A stretch of DNA of 35,625 nt from Gemmatimonadaceae bacterium. Its GTDB lineage: Bacteria; Gemmatimonadota; Gemmatimonadetes; Gemmatimonadales; Gemmatimonadaceae. The notes beneath the pieces were generated by a model. The model was not told the DNA's origin and ran no database searches. It saw nothing but the letters and a program-made list of their open reading frames with translations. The stretch is taken from positions 1-35,625 of the forward strand of contig JAICYT010000013.1 of assembly GCA_025934075.1 (NCBI GenBank). The letters are read 5' to 3'. Numbering within the stretch: position 1 is the stretch's first letter; each line of letters begins with the position of its first letter. Shown in pieces: positions 6,624-14,183 of this stretch. A program made the translations under genes and the position numbers.

Positions 6624-8048
6624 TCAGCCTCCTGCCGAAACCCCGTGCCTGCCGCCGGGAACGCCAATTTCGGTCATTTTCTTGAGATCGAGCACATCGT
6701 CGAGCTGATCATCGGGCAGAACGTGCTCTCGCTTGACGAGCTCGCGAATCAACACGCCCTCCTTCACGGATCGCTTGCTGATCTCGGCCGCTTTCGCGTA
6801 GCCGATCTGCGGTGCCAACGCCGTGGCGAGCGCCGCCGAGCGCTCGACCCAATACTCGCACATCTCGCGGTTCGCGGTGATGCCTTTGACGCACTTGTCA
6901 GCCAGCACGTTGGTGGCGTTGGTCAAAATTTGCATCGAGAGCAACACATTGAAGGCGATTACGGGCATCATGACGTTCAGCTCGAGTTGTCCATGCTCCG
7001 ACGCAATCGCAACCGTCGTGTCGCAGCCCATCACTTGAAAGCATACCTGATTCACCATTTCGGGAATCGACGGGTTGATCTTGCCCGGCATGATCGACGA
7101 CCCCGGCTGAACCGCGGGAAGCGCGATTTCGTTGATCCCCGTACGCGGACCCATGACCATCAGGCGCAGGTCGCTCGCGATCTTGCTCAGGTCGATCGCG
7201 AGCACGCGCAGCTGCGCACTGAAGCCCGCAACGTCACCCATGCTCTGCATGAGCTGGACGCGATCCTCACCGACGCGGAGATCCAGGCCGCTGATCTGCC
7301 GGAGGTACCTGTTCATGAGCTCGGGATACTCCGGCTCGACCGTCACACCTGTGCCGACAGCGCTTCCGCCAATTCCAAGATCTCTCAAGTAGTCGGCCGC
7401 CTCGGTTACGCGTCGTAGGCCACGTCCGATCGAACCGGCATACGCCGTGAACTCCTGTCCAAGGCGAATGGGCATGGCGTCCTGAAGATGTGTGCGGCCC
7501 GCCTTCACGATGTCGTGGAATTCCTTGCCTTTCGCGGCGAGCGCACCGCGCAAATTCTCGAACGCGCCGGTCAATGCTCCGAGCTGCGACAAACACGCGA
7601 GCCGGATGTTCGTCGGGATCGTGTCGTTCGTCGACTGCGCCATGTTGACGTGATCGTTCGGATGCACCGGCGCGTACTCACCGCGATTCCCGCCCAACAG
7701 TTCGTTGGCGCGATTGGCCAGCACCTCATTCGCGTTCATGTTGTGCGACGTCCCGGCACCCGCCTGATACGGGTCGACGATGAACTGATCGCGATGCTGT
7801 CCGGCGATCACTTCGTCCGCCGCCCGGACGATGGCGTCGGCGAGTCGCGGATCGAGCCGCCCGGTCTCTTTGTGCGTCAGCGCGGCGGCTTTCTTGATCC
7901 ACACCTGTGCGACCACGAACGCCTCGAGCGGACGCATGCCGCTGATTGGAAAATTCTGCTTCGCGCGCAGCGTCTGAACGCCGTACAGCGCCTCGACGGG
8001 TACGTCGAGTGGGCCAAGCGGGTCTTTCTCACGCCGAGTCTGTGTCAT
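6624..8048 (-). CDS. aspA: Aspartate ammonia-lyase (aspartase)
   Basis: Reversibly deaminates L-aspartate to fumarate and ammonia. The 474-residue protein has the fumarase/aspartase superfamily signature GSSIMPGKINPS in its C-terminal half, whose flexible loop holds the catalytic serine. It also has the N-terminal AGTSHNMNANEV region, HPNDHVNMAQSTNDT substrate-binding segment, and AGRTHLQDAMPIRLGQEF. The RTHLQDA form favours aspartase over fumarase C, which usually has KTQTQDA-like residues here. It starts at ATG 8048 with no clear Shine-Dalgarno sequence, 44 bases downstream of the DUF4149 gene. An Rrf2 regulator follows 41 bases later. Confidence 0.92.
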   Translation of the reverse strand: MTQTRREKDPLGPLDVPVEALYGVQTLRAKQNFPISGMRPLEAFVVAQVWIKKAAALTHKETGRLDPRLADAIVRAADEVIAGQHRDQFIVDPYQAGAGTSHNMNANEVLANRANELLGGNRGEYAPVHPNDHVNMAQSTNDTIPTNIRLACLSQLGALTGAFENLRGALAAKGKEFHDIVKAGRTHLQDAMPIRLGQEFTAYAGSIGRGLRRVTEAADYLRDLGIGGSAVGTGVTVEPEYPELMNRYLRQISGLDLRVGEDRVQLMQSMGDVAGFSAQLRVLAIDLSKIASDLRLMVMGPRTGINEIALPAVQPGSSIMPGKINPSIPEMVNQVCFQVMGCDTTVAIASEHGQLELNVMMPVIAFNVLLSMQILTNATNVLADKCVKGITANREMCEYWVERSAALATALAPQIGYAKAAEISKRSVKEGVLIRELVKREHVLPDDQLDDVLDLKKMTEIGVPGGRHGVSAGG

Positions 8049-8092
8049 GATCGAGATCGAATGAGTTTCAAGTCAGAGTCAATTTCCGTGCA

Positions 8093-8563
8093 TCACGTTC
8101 CAACTGCACGCGTGTCCAATGACCGTGCGCACAATACCAGTGCGATCACCGCGGCAAGCATCGCGACGCCAAGCCACGCGATGCTGACGCCGTGCAAGCG
8201 CCCAAACATCATGCGTCGTGCGTCGTCGACGGGCAGGCTCTCGATTGGTCCGGAGATCTCAGCGCGCAACCGAGCGATGCGCGGGCCGACGATGAGCTGC
8301 GCAATCGCGCAGGCCACCACGATCAGTGCGCCGAGCATCTCGCGGCCGCGCCAACTCCACGCGGCACGTCCGCCAACCTCGATGATGCCGATCAACAGAC
8401 CGACGACCATCCCGGAATAGAACACACCGGGAAGCAGGCGCCCCACGACCTCACCGGCAAGTGTGCGTGTAGGAAGGACAGCGAACAACGTCGGCGCAAC
8501 CGCGACGGCGAAGAACGCGGCGGCGCCGAGCCAAAAGGCCAGGACTGCAAGCTCAATGAGCAT
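8093..8563 (-). CDS. DUF4149-like integral membrane protein
   Basis: 156 residues with four hydrophobic segments, at about 2-30, 46-66, 76-94 and 124-146. The first contains FWLGAAAFFAVAVAPTLF, a pattern typical of the small DUF4149/TMEM205-like membrane family, and a charged loop at 95-120 separates the last two helices. No enzymatic role is established for the family. I start at ATG 8563; the open frame continues far upstream into the hydrolase gene, and a GTG at 8581 is an alternative. It lies 25 bases after the metallo-hydrolase gene and is probably cotranscribed with it and trxB. Confidence 0.75.
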   Translation of the reverse strand: MLIELAVLAFWLGAAAFFAVAVAPTLFAVLPTRTLAGEVVGRLLPGVFYSGMVVGLLIGIIEVGGRAAWSWRGREMLGALIVVACAIAQLIVGPRIARLRAEISGPIESLPVDDARRMMFGRLHGVSIAWLGVAMLAAVIALVLCARSLDTRAVGT

Positions 8564-8588
8564 CGGGCTGATGCGCGGCACTATCCGA

Positions 8589-9239
8589 TTACCCCTTCGT
8601 GCTCCGGACGGCGGCATCGATGCCCGCGAGGAACGGATTCGTCGCTCGCTCCTTTCCGATTGTCGTCGACGGACCGTGGCCTGGATGAATGATTGTCGCG
8701 TCATCGAGCCCGCAAATTCGGGCGAGCGAGGCGCTCATGCGCCGCGGATCAGAGAGAGGAAGATCAGTTCGGCCGATCGATCCCGCAAAGAGCAGATCGC
8801 CACCGAACACCATGTCTTCACTTCTGAACACGACGTGTCCGGGCGAATGACCGGGCGTGTGGATCACCTCGAAGCGCAGCCGGCCGACGTGGAGAACATC
8901 CCCGTCCGAGAGCTCGACGTCCGGATTTTCCGGCTGCTCGAACGCAACGCCGTACACGTGCGCTTGATCCGTCGCACGTTCATAAAGCGGAAGATCGTCG
9001 GGATGCAGATGCACCGGAACCTTCCACTGCCGTCGAACACCAGCGATGGCGCCGATGTGGTCGAGGTGCGCGTGCGTCAACCAAATCGCGTCGAGCGTTG
9101 CGCCTGATTCTCGGACCATGGCCACAATTTGCTCGGGCTCGGCACCCGGATCGATCAAGACGGCCCGATTCGTCGCCTCGTCGACGACGATGTACGCGTT
9201 CTCATCGAACGGGCCGACCGCACGCACGTTGAACTTCAT
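8589..9239 (-). CDS. Metallo-beta-lactamase-fold hydrolase, glyoxalase II-like
   Basis: 216-residue cytosolic hydrolase. Metal ligands are visible in the THAHLDHIG motif (HxHxDH), in HTPGHSPGH, in GGDLLFAGSIGRTDLP and in the C-terminal HPGHGPSTTIGKE segment. The short C-terminal region and the FAGSIGRTDLP element are typical of the YcbL/PksB-type single-domain hydroxyacylglutathione hydrolase-like group rather than full-length GloB. The substrate is probably a thioester. I use ATG 9239; a TTG two codons upstream is possible. It lies 18 bases downstream of trxB, suggesting a thiol-related role, which is an inference from context only. Confidence 0.9.
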   Translation of the reverse strand: MKFNVRAVGPFDENAYIVVDEATNRAVLIDPGAEPEQIVAMVRESGATLDAIWLTHAHLDHIGAIAGVRRQWKVPVHLHPDDLPLYERATDQAHVYGVAFEQPENPDVELSDGDVLHVGRLRFEVIHTPGHSPGHVVFRSEDMVFGGDLLFAGSIGRTDLPLSDPRRMSASLARICGLDDATIIHPGHGPSTTIGKERATNPFLAGIDAAVRSTKG

Positions 9240-9257
9240 TGACAACTCACAAGAACC

Positions 9258-10253
9258 TCATATCGCGTAGCCACCCGATCCGACGATCGCCTCGCTCGCA
9301 TCGCCGTCGGCGATCGCCTTGAGATATTTCTCCACGGCAATCGCCGCGGTCGTCGCGTCGCCCACCGCGGTGGTCACCTGTCGGGTGAGCTGCGAGCGCA
9401 GGTCGCCGGCCGCGAACAAACCGCGCATGCTCGTGTGCATGTTCGCGTCGGTGACGAAATAGCCCATGTCATCGTGATCGACGTGTCCCTCGACGATTCC
9501 GCTATTCGGACGGAATCCGACGAAGACGAACAGTCCGGTCGCCGCGAGGTCGCGAAGCTCGTTCGTGTTCACATCGCGAAGCTTGAGCGAGCTCACGAGT
9601 CCTTGCTCGTCGCCGTCGACGCGTTCGACCGTCGTGTTCCAGATGACTTCGATTTTCGGATTGGCGAACAGCCGCTTCTGCAAGATCTTGGATGCGCGCA
9701 GCTCGTCGCGACGGTGGATCAAGTACACCTTGTCCGCATAGCGCGTGAGGAAGTCCGCTTCCTCGGTTGCCGCGTCACCGCCGCCGACCACCGCAATTGT
9801 CTGCCGGCGGAAAAAAGCTCCATCACAGATCGCGCAGTACGAAACGCCCTTCCCGGCATATTCGAGCTCGCCCGGGATCCCGAGTTTCACCGGAGTTCCG
9901 CCGGCGGTGATGATGACGGCTGGCGAGAGGTAGACGTCGCCCGATTCCGTACGCGTCTCGAAATTTCCATCGTCGCGCTTCCTCACGCTCTCGACGACGA
10001 CGCCGTTCTTGAACTCGGCGCCAAACTTCGCTGCATGGTCGGCGAATTTGACGGCGAGATCGCGTCCAAGAATGTGCTCGAACCCGGGATAGTCCTCGAT
10101 GATCTCGGTATTCAGCAGTTCCCCGCCCGGCTCAATGCGCTCCAGAACGACGGTCTTGAGCATCGATCGGCCCGCGTACATTCCGGCGCACATCCCCGCC
10201 GGGCCTGCCCCGATGATGACTACGTCGTAGTTAAACGTTGTGCTCACGTCCAT
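9258..10253 (-). CDS. trxB: Thioredoxin reductase
   Basis: FAD- and NADPH-dependent reductase that keeps thioredoxin reduced. From ATG 10253 the product is 331 residues. It shows FAD-binding GAGPAG (15-20), the redox-active pair Cys140-Ala-Ile-Cys143 followed by Asp, the NADPH-binding GGGDAATEEA (157-166) and HRRDELRA (180-187), and a C-terminal FAAGDLR FAD motif. The HRR...R residues fit NADPH use rather than ferredoxin. A GTG two codons downstream (10247) is better spaced from the GAGGA ribosome site and may be the true start. The leader contains a 7-bp hairpin (10264-10286). It is followed by the hydrolase and DUF4149 genes. Confidence 0.95.
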   Translation of the reverse strand: MDVSTTFNYDVVIIGAGPAGMCAGMYAGRSMLKTVVLERIEPGGELLNTEIIEDYPGFEHILGRDLAVKFADHAAKFGAEFKNGVVVESVRKRDDGNFETRTESGDVYLSPAVIITAGGTPVKLGIPGELEYAGKGVSYCAICDGAFFRRQTIAVVGGGDAATEEADFLTRYADKVYLIHRRDELRASKILQKRLFANPKIEVIWNTTVERVDGDEQGLVSSLKLRDVNTNELRDLAATGLFVFVGFRPNSGIVEGHVDHDDMGYFVTDANMHTSMRGLFAAGDLRSQLTRQVTTAVGDATTAAIAVEKYLKAIADGDASEAIVGSGGYAI

Positions 10254-10359
10254 TCCTCGTGTCCGGCGGACTGAAGAGTTCCGCCGCAATTCGATACTGA
10301 TCTAATCTAGCCCGCATGGGAACTGCCCCGGCTGCTCGCGCCAGCCGTTCGCGGTCGCG

Positions 10360-11091
10360 TCAATGACGCGCGTGGCGGCCGCCGTCGACGATGATCGTCT
10401 CGCCGGTCAGGTAATCCGAGTCGAGAATGAACAGGACTGTCGCCGTCACATCACTCGGCGAGCCTGTGCGCTCGAGCGGCGTCGTTTGTCGCAGATGCTC
10501 AGCGCTGGCCTGATCCCAATTCTCAGGCAGCAAGACGGTTCCCGGTGCCACTCCAGCGACGCGAACCTCCGGTGCGAGCACGCGCGCCAGCGCTCGCGTC
10601 ATGTACACGACACCGGCCTTCGAGATTCCGTGAGGCAAATAACCCGGCCACGTCTCGAACGCGGCCAGGTCGGCGATGTTCACGATCACGCCCCGCGCTG
10701 CACGGAGATGTGGTGCCGCGGCCTGCGCGAGAAAAAATGGCGCGCGGTGGTTGAGCGCCATGACCTCGTCCCACTGTTCGGCCGTGATCTCGCCGAACGG
10801 CGTTCGCAGCATGATCGCTGCCGAGTTGACGAGAACGTCGAGACCGCCGAGCTCGGACACGACGGAGCGAATCAATTCGGCCGGCGTGTCGGTCTTCGTG
10901 AGATCGCCGGCAATGGCATATCCGTCACCGCCGGCGTCGCGAACCTGGCGCAGCGTTTCCTGGGCGCCCTCGGCGGCCGCGTTGTAATGAACGGCGACAC
11001 GCATGCCGCGGCCGCCCAGCGCGACGGCAATCGCTCGACCAACGCGATGCCCTGCTCCTGTAACCAACGCCACTCGTCCACGGAGATCCAT
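10360..11091 (-). CDS. Pteridine-reductase-like short-chain dehydrogenase with Tyr-to-His active site
   Basis: 243-residue Rossmann protein of the SDR family. TGAGHRVGRAIA (11-22) and the VHYN segment (34-37) give an NADP-binding site similar to pteridine reductase 1, and an NSAA element follows at 89-92. In PTR1 the catalytic triad is Asp-Tyr-Lys. Here Asp141 (in NIADLAA) and Lys158 (in GISKAG) are present, but the residue four before the lysine is His154 instead of tyrosine. Tyr151 matches a non-catalytic tyrosine of PTR1. The codon is CAC, one transition from TAC. GGAGG lies 4 bases before the ATG, so the start is secure. It may be an altered-function or inactive SDR. Confidence 0.88.
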   Translation of the reverse strand: MDLRGRVALVTGAGHRVGRAIAVALGGRGMRVAVHYNAAAEGAQETLRQVRDAGGDGYAIAGDLTKTDTPAELIRSVVSELGGLDVLVNSAAIMLRTPFGEITAEQWDEVMALNHRAPFFLAQAAAPHLRAARGVIVNIADLAAFETWPGYLPHGISKAGVVYMTRALARVLAPEVRVAGVAPGTVLLPENWDQASAEHLRQTTPLERTGSPSDVTATVLFILDSDYLTGETIIVDGGRHARH

Positions 11092-11101
11092 GCGCGTCCT
11101 C

Positions 11102-11131
11102 CGTTAGGTGCCTGCAGATGCTTGCAGGTGC
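11102..11131. repeat. Three decamer tandem copies in the SDR leader
   Basis: Three adjacent 10-base units end in RTGC: a degenerate CGTTAGGTGC, then CTGCAGATGC and TTGCAGGTGC. The last two differ at only two positions and also form a 6-bp hairpin CCTGCA/TGCAGG. The run sits between the PHP gene and the ribosome site of the SDR gene. Confidence 0.5.
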
Positions 11132-11144
11132 TTGCGGAAATCTG

Positions 11145-12002
11145 CTATGCGGCCCGTGCGCGAATGCGGCTATCCTGCCGACCGAGCCATTCCGCGGGAA
11201 CACGCATCATGCCGAGCGTGCGCGGGCCGTCGGAGGAGCCATGCCAATCGGATCCTCCGCTGGGGACGAGCGAGAAGTGTTCGACCAGCGCGGCCAAACG
11301 TGCTGTATCCTCCGCGGAATGACTCGGATGGCGTACCTCGACTCCGTCCATCCCTTGGTCGACGAAGGCGGCGACTCGCTCGAGCGTTCCCGAGTGCGAC
11401 GGATGCGCGAGAATGGCGAGTCCGCCCGCGCGGTGAATGAGCGCCGTCGCTTCGGCGACGGCAAGCCGCTCCTTGGTGACGTATGCCGGACGGCCGTTGC
11501 CGAGGTATCGATCGAACGCGTCTCGAAAGTCGACGGCCCAACCTTCGGCGATCATTGCACGCGCCACGTGCGGCCGACCGATCGCGCCGCCCGCCGCCTG
11601 CTCGAGCACCGACGCGAACTCGATGCGCACGCCGAGCTCGTTCAAGCGGTGTACCATTCGCTCAGCGCGCGTACGCCGCATCTCACGCAGCGCGACGAGC
11701 TTGGCTTCGAGCTCTCGCGTGTCGGACAGGTGTAGGCCGAGGATATGAGTTTCCAGATCACCCTCGACGGCGCTGAGCTCGACGCCCGGAACCACCCGAA
11801 CGCCGAGGTCCTCGCCCACCGAAATGGCTTCCCGGATTCCCGCGACCGTGTCGTGATCGGTGAGCGCGATCGCGGCCAAGCCAATGCGCTTTGCTTCGCG
11901 AATGACGTCGGCTGGGGCGCGCGAGCCGTCGGACGCTGTCGAGTGCGCGTGCAAGTCGACGAACGCTGTTGCGGCCTCGCTCGTTGGGCTGGAGTCGCTC
12001 AC
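11145..12002 (-). CDS. PHP-domain metal-dependent phosphoesterase (RNase AM/TrpH-like)
   Basis: 285 residues. The PHP signature residues are present: DLHAHSTASDG (16-26), a TDHDT element near 48-52, a VPGVELSA segment near 71-78, GRPHVA near 142-147, HPSHSG and the C-terminal GSDWHG. This layout matches the YciV/TrpH branch, whose characterised members are 5'-3' exoribonucleases or 3',5'-nucleoside-bisphosphate phosphatases acting with a trinuclear metal site. The substrate here is an inference. The GTG start lies in a GTGA overlap with the small gene upstream, so the two are translationally coupled. Confidence 0.88.
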   Translation of the reverse strand: MSDSSPTSEAATAFVDLHAHSTASDGSRAPADVIREAKRIGLAAIALTDHDTVAGIREAISVGEDLGVRVVPGVELSAVEGDLETHILGLHLSDTRELEAKLVALREMRRTRAERMVHRLNELGVRIEFASVLEQAAGGAIGRPHVARAMIAEGWAVDFRDAFDRYLGNGRPAYVTKERLAVAEATALIHRAGGLAILAHPSHSGTLERVAAFVDQGMDGVEVRHPSHSAEDTARLAALVEHFSLVPSGGSDWHGSSDGPRTLGMMRVPAEWLGRQDSRIRARAA

Positions 12003-12265
12003 GCCGTGTAGTCGACTTCAGGCGAAGTGTCGCTCGGCTGCGAGGTGGCAAAGAGTCGCTGCAGATCGGCGTCACTCATCTCGACGAGTGACTGCTCTCG
12101 GGAGCGCGCTCCAACAGGCGAGTAACGCGTGACACGCGCCTCGCGGTGCGGCCCGGTCCCGCTCACGAAGATGAGCCCAAACTCGTCGCGATCGTATTGT
12201 GTAACGCGACCCGAAGGAAACACTAGCCAGGTCTTGCCGCTGGCCGTGATGGTGCGGGATGGCAT
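11999..12265 (-). CDS. Small uncharacterised protein
   Basis: 88 residues, no signal or membrane segment. The first half looks like a compact beta-sheet domain: KTWLVFPSGRVTQYDRDEFGLIFV, then a HREARVTRYSPVG segment. The second half is acidic and hydrophilic, with SDADLQRLFATSQPSDTSPEVDYT. I do not recognise a family. It starts with an ATG immediately after the stop of the preceding gene (TAGATG) and ends in a GTGA overlap with the PHP gene. The tight coupling on both sides supports a real gene. Confidence 0.75.
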   Translation of the reverse strand: MPSRTITASGKTWLVFPSGRVTQYDRDEFGLIFVSGTGPHREARVTRYSPVGARSREQSLVEMSDADLQRLFATSQPSDTSPEVDYTA

Positions 12266-12526
12266 CTATTGCAGCTCCACTTCCGTGTAGATTCGGTTGG
12301 GATCCAGCACTTGGTCCGGCGCGGCCGCGTGTGCGCGCGCCAGCGTCTCCGCATCGGCTGCTTCAAAGAACTCTAAGAAGGCGCCGGGCAGCCCCGCCTC
12401 CTCGAACGCCCAGAAACGGCACTTGGCTTTTTCATAGTATGCCCGCTTTTGGCGCAGCCGCTCGTGAAACCGCTCACGCTCCGGTGGCGTCACGAGCGTT
12501 CGCTGGATGGTCAGCGCCCGCGCCAC
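12266..12526 (-). CDS. Small uncharacterised protein, possible dimeric alpha-beta barrel fold
   Basis: 86 residues from the GTG at 12526, two bases after the E2 stop codon. The open frame extends upstream into E2 and that part is a shadow. The sequence has a strand (LTIQRTLV), an amphipathic basic helix (ERERFHERLRQKRAYYEKAK), a strand (CRFWAFEEAG), a second strand (GAFLEFFEA), a second helix (DAETLARAHAA) and a last strand (RIYTEVEL). That order resembles the ferredoxin-like dimeric alpha-beta barrel of ABM/EthD-type proteins, by eye only. Function unknown. It lies between E2 and another small coupled gene. Confidence 0.72.
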   Translation of the reverse strand: MARALTIQRTLVTPPERERFHERLRQKRAYYEKAKCRFWAFEEAGLPGAFLEFFEAADAETLARAHAAAPDQVLDPNRIYTEVELQ

Positions 12527-12528
12527 GG

Positions 12529-13881
12529 TCAGAGCACCGCTTCCGGGAACGTCTCCAGATTCTTCTTGATGAACGCCATGAATTTGTCCGCGTCTGCTCC
12601 GTCGACGATCCGATGATCGAACGACAATGACAGATACGCGCACGTACGAATGGCGATTTGATCGTCGCCGTCCGGGCCTGTCACGACCTTTGGTCGCTTC
12701 TCGATCGCGCCGATGCAGAGAATCGCTACCTGCGGCTGATTGATGATCGGCGTTCCGATCAGCGAACCGAACACGCCAGGGTTCGTGATGGTGAACGTGC
12801 CGTCCTGTACTTCGCGCGGGTCGAGACGCTTGCTCCGCGCCCGGCCCGCCAGGTCGTTCAAGGTTCGCGTCAATCCCGTGAGCGACAGATTGTCCGCGCC
12901 CTTGATGACGGGCACGATCAGCCCCCAGTCCAACGCGACGGCGATGCCAAGGTTGATCTGCTTGCGATAGATGATCTCGTTGCCGCGCACCGACGCGTTG
13001 ACGACCGGATACGCCTTGAGACCATCGGTGACCGCCTTCAAGATGAACGGCAGATACGTGAGCTTCTCGCCCGTCGTCTTCTCGAACTCGGCGCGGTGCT
13101 TCGCGCGAATCCGCGCGATGCGCGTGAAGTCCACTTCAAAGAAGGAGCTCACATGCGCCGAGGTGTGGCGAGACACGACCATGTGGTCGGCGATGAGCTG
13201 GCGCATCTTCGACATCGGCTCGACGACGTCGCCCGGCCACGGCTCCGGCAGCGGTCCGGCATGCATCGGCGCTGATGGCGCCGGTCGCGACGTGGCGGCT
13301 TGCGCGCCCGATTCGAGGAACTGCACGAGGTCGCGCTTAGTGACACGCCCGGCGATTCCGCTCCCGTGCAATGCGCTCAGGTCGACGCCCTGATCGGCCG
13401 CCATGCGCCGAACGAGCGGCGATGACTTCGTGCGGATGCGATCTTCAAACGAGTTGCCGCCGTTGCTGTGCGGCGCAGTGGTTGGGGTCGCGGGAGTTTG
13501 GTGGGACGCGGCGGGCGTGGCAGTCCTAGATTCCTTGCGGGGGGGGGCCCCCGCTTCCGCACCAACGGCGTCAGGCGCCGCGGAAGCCGACGCGACCGGG
13601 ACGGCGGCCACAGGCGCCGACGCACCCACCGCCGCGGTCACGTCCGTCTCGAGCCGAGCGACGACCGTCTGCACTGCAACGGTCTGCCCTTCGCTGACGA
13701 GAATCTCAGCCAAGATGCCGGTGGACGGCGCGGGAATTTCCGCGTCGACCTTGTCCGTCGAGATCTCGAACATCGGCTCGTCGCGCTTCACCTGGTCGCC
13801 GACCTTCTTCAGCCACTTCGATAGTGTGCCCTCGGCGATCGACTCCCCCATCTGGGGCATTGCGACATCTATCCGCGCCAC
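12529..13881 (-). CDS. Dihydrolipoamide acyltransferase (E2) of a 2-oxoacid dehydrogenase complex
   Basis: Core subunit that carries the acyl group on lipoyl-lysine and transfers it to CoA. 450 residues: an N-terminal lipoyl domain (about 2-78) with lipoyl-lysine Lys44 in STDKVDAE; an Ala/Pro-rich linker (80-145); a peripheral-subunit-binding domain (about 152-188, SSPLVRRMAADQGVDLSAL); a second linker; and the catalytic domain (about 215-450) with the active-site His423 and Asp427 in DHRIVDG. The linker DNA contains a run of nine G/C (13539-13547). Genes for E1 alpha and beta lie upstream, separated by a small membrane protein gene. No E3 (lpd) is in the window. The substrate, pyruvate or branched-chain 2-oxoacid, cannot be decided from sequence alone. 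Confidence 0.93.
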   Translation of the reverse strand: MARIDVAMPQMGESIAEGTLSKWLKKVGDQVKRDEPMFEISTDKVDAEIPAPSTGILAEILVSEGQTVAVQTVVARLETDVTAAVGASAPVAAVPVASASAAPDAVGAEAGAPPRKESRTATPAASHQTPATPTTAPHSNGGNSFEDRIRTKSSPLVRRMAADQGVDLSALHGSGIAGRVTKRDLVQFLESGAQAATSRPAPSAPMHAGPLPEPWPGDVVEPMSKMRQLIADHMVVSRHTSAHVSSFFEVDFTRIARIRAKHRAEFEKTTGEKLTYLPFILKAVTDGLKAYPVVNASVRGNEIIYRKQINLGIAVALDWGLIVPVIKGADNLSLTGLTRTLNDLAGRARSKRLDPREVQDGTFTITNPGVFGSLIGTPIINQPQVAILCIGAIEKRPKVVTGPDGDDQIAIRTCAYLSLSFDHRIVDGADADKFMAFIKKNLETFPEAVL

Positions 13882-13885
13882 TGCA

Positions 13886-14182
13886 TCACCCTCGTTCCAA
13901 GTGTTGCGCGCGCTTGCGCCCGCGTCGTAGCAACGAAATCGTCAGCGTCGGGAGAATGATCGCTCCGGCGATCGCCCCGACCACAGCGTACGTGAACCAA
14001 TTGCACGGCGCCCCCGTCTCCGACTCGGTGGGACACCTCGCAAACGCCCCCACAATCTTCGCGATCAACACCGCGATCATTCCGCCGCCCGCAAAACCGG
14101 CAATCACGGAAAAGCAACCGACTCCAAGATAGTGCGGACGCGTGTCTTCCGGCGCCCCCTCCCGCTCGCCGCCGGCCGCCAT
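13886..14182 (-). CDS. Small two-helix membrane protein inside the 2-oxoacid dehydrogenase operon
   Basis: 98 residues. Two hydrophobic segments, about 19-46 and 63-86, flank a loop containing CPTESETGAPCNWFTY with two cysteines. The N-terminus is hydrophilic and acidic, and the C-terminus is strongly basic (LLRRGRKRAQ), which favours a cytoplasmic tail. The ATG lies one base after the E1 beta stop and its own stop is 4 bases before the E2 start, so it is embedded in the operon. I do not recognise a family. A link between the complex and the membrane is possible but is only suggested by position. Confidence 0.78.
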   Translation of the reverse strand: MAAGGEREGAPEDTRPHYLGVGCFSVIAGFAGGGMIAVLIAKIVGAFARCPTESETGAPCNWFTYAVVGAIAGAIILPTLTISLLRRGRKRAQHLERG

Positions 14183-14183
14183 C

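Noticed and set aside
6644..6760. Fumarase C as an alternative call for the aspartase gene
   Set aside because: The GRTHLQDA and HPNDHVN segments of the full protein fit aspartase better than fumarase C.
10264..10286. 7-bp hairpin CGGCGGA/TCCGCCG before trxB as a terminator or riboswitch
   Set aside because: No T-run and no conserved aptamer features; at most a leader stem.
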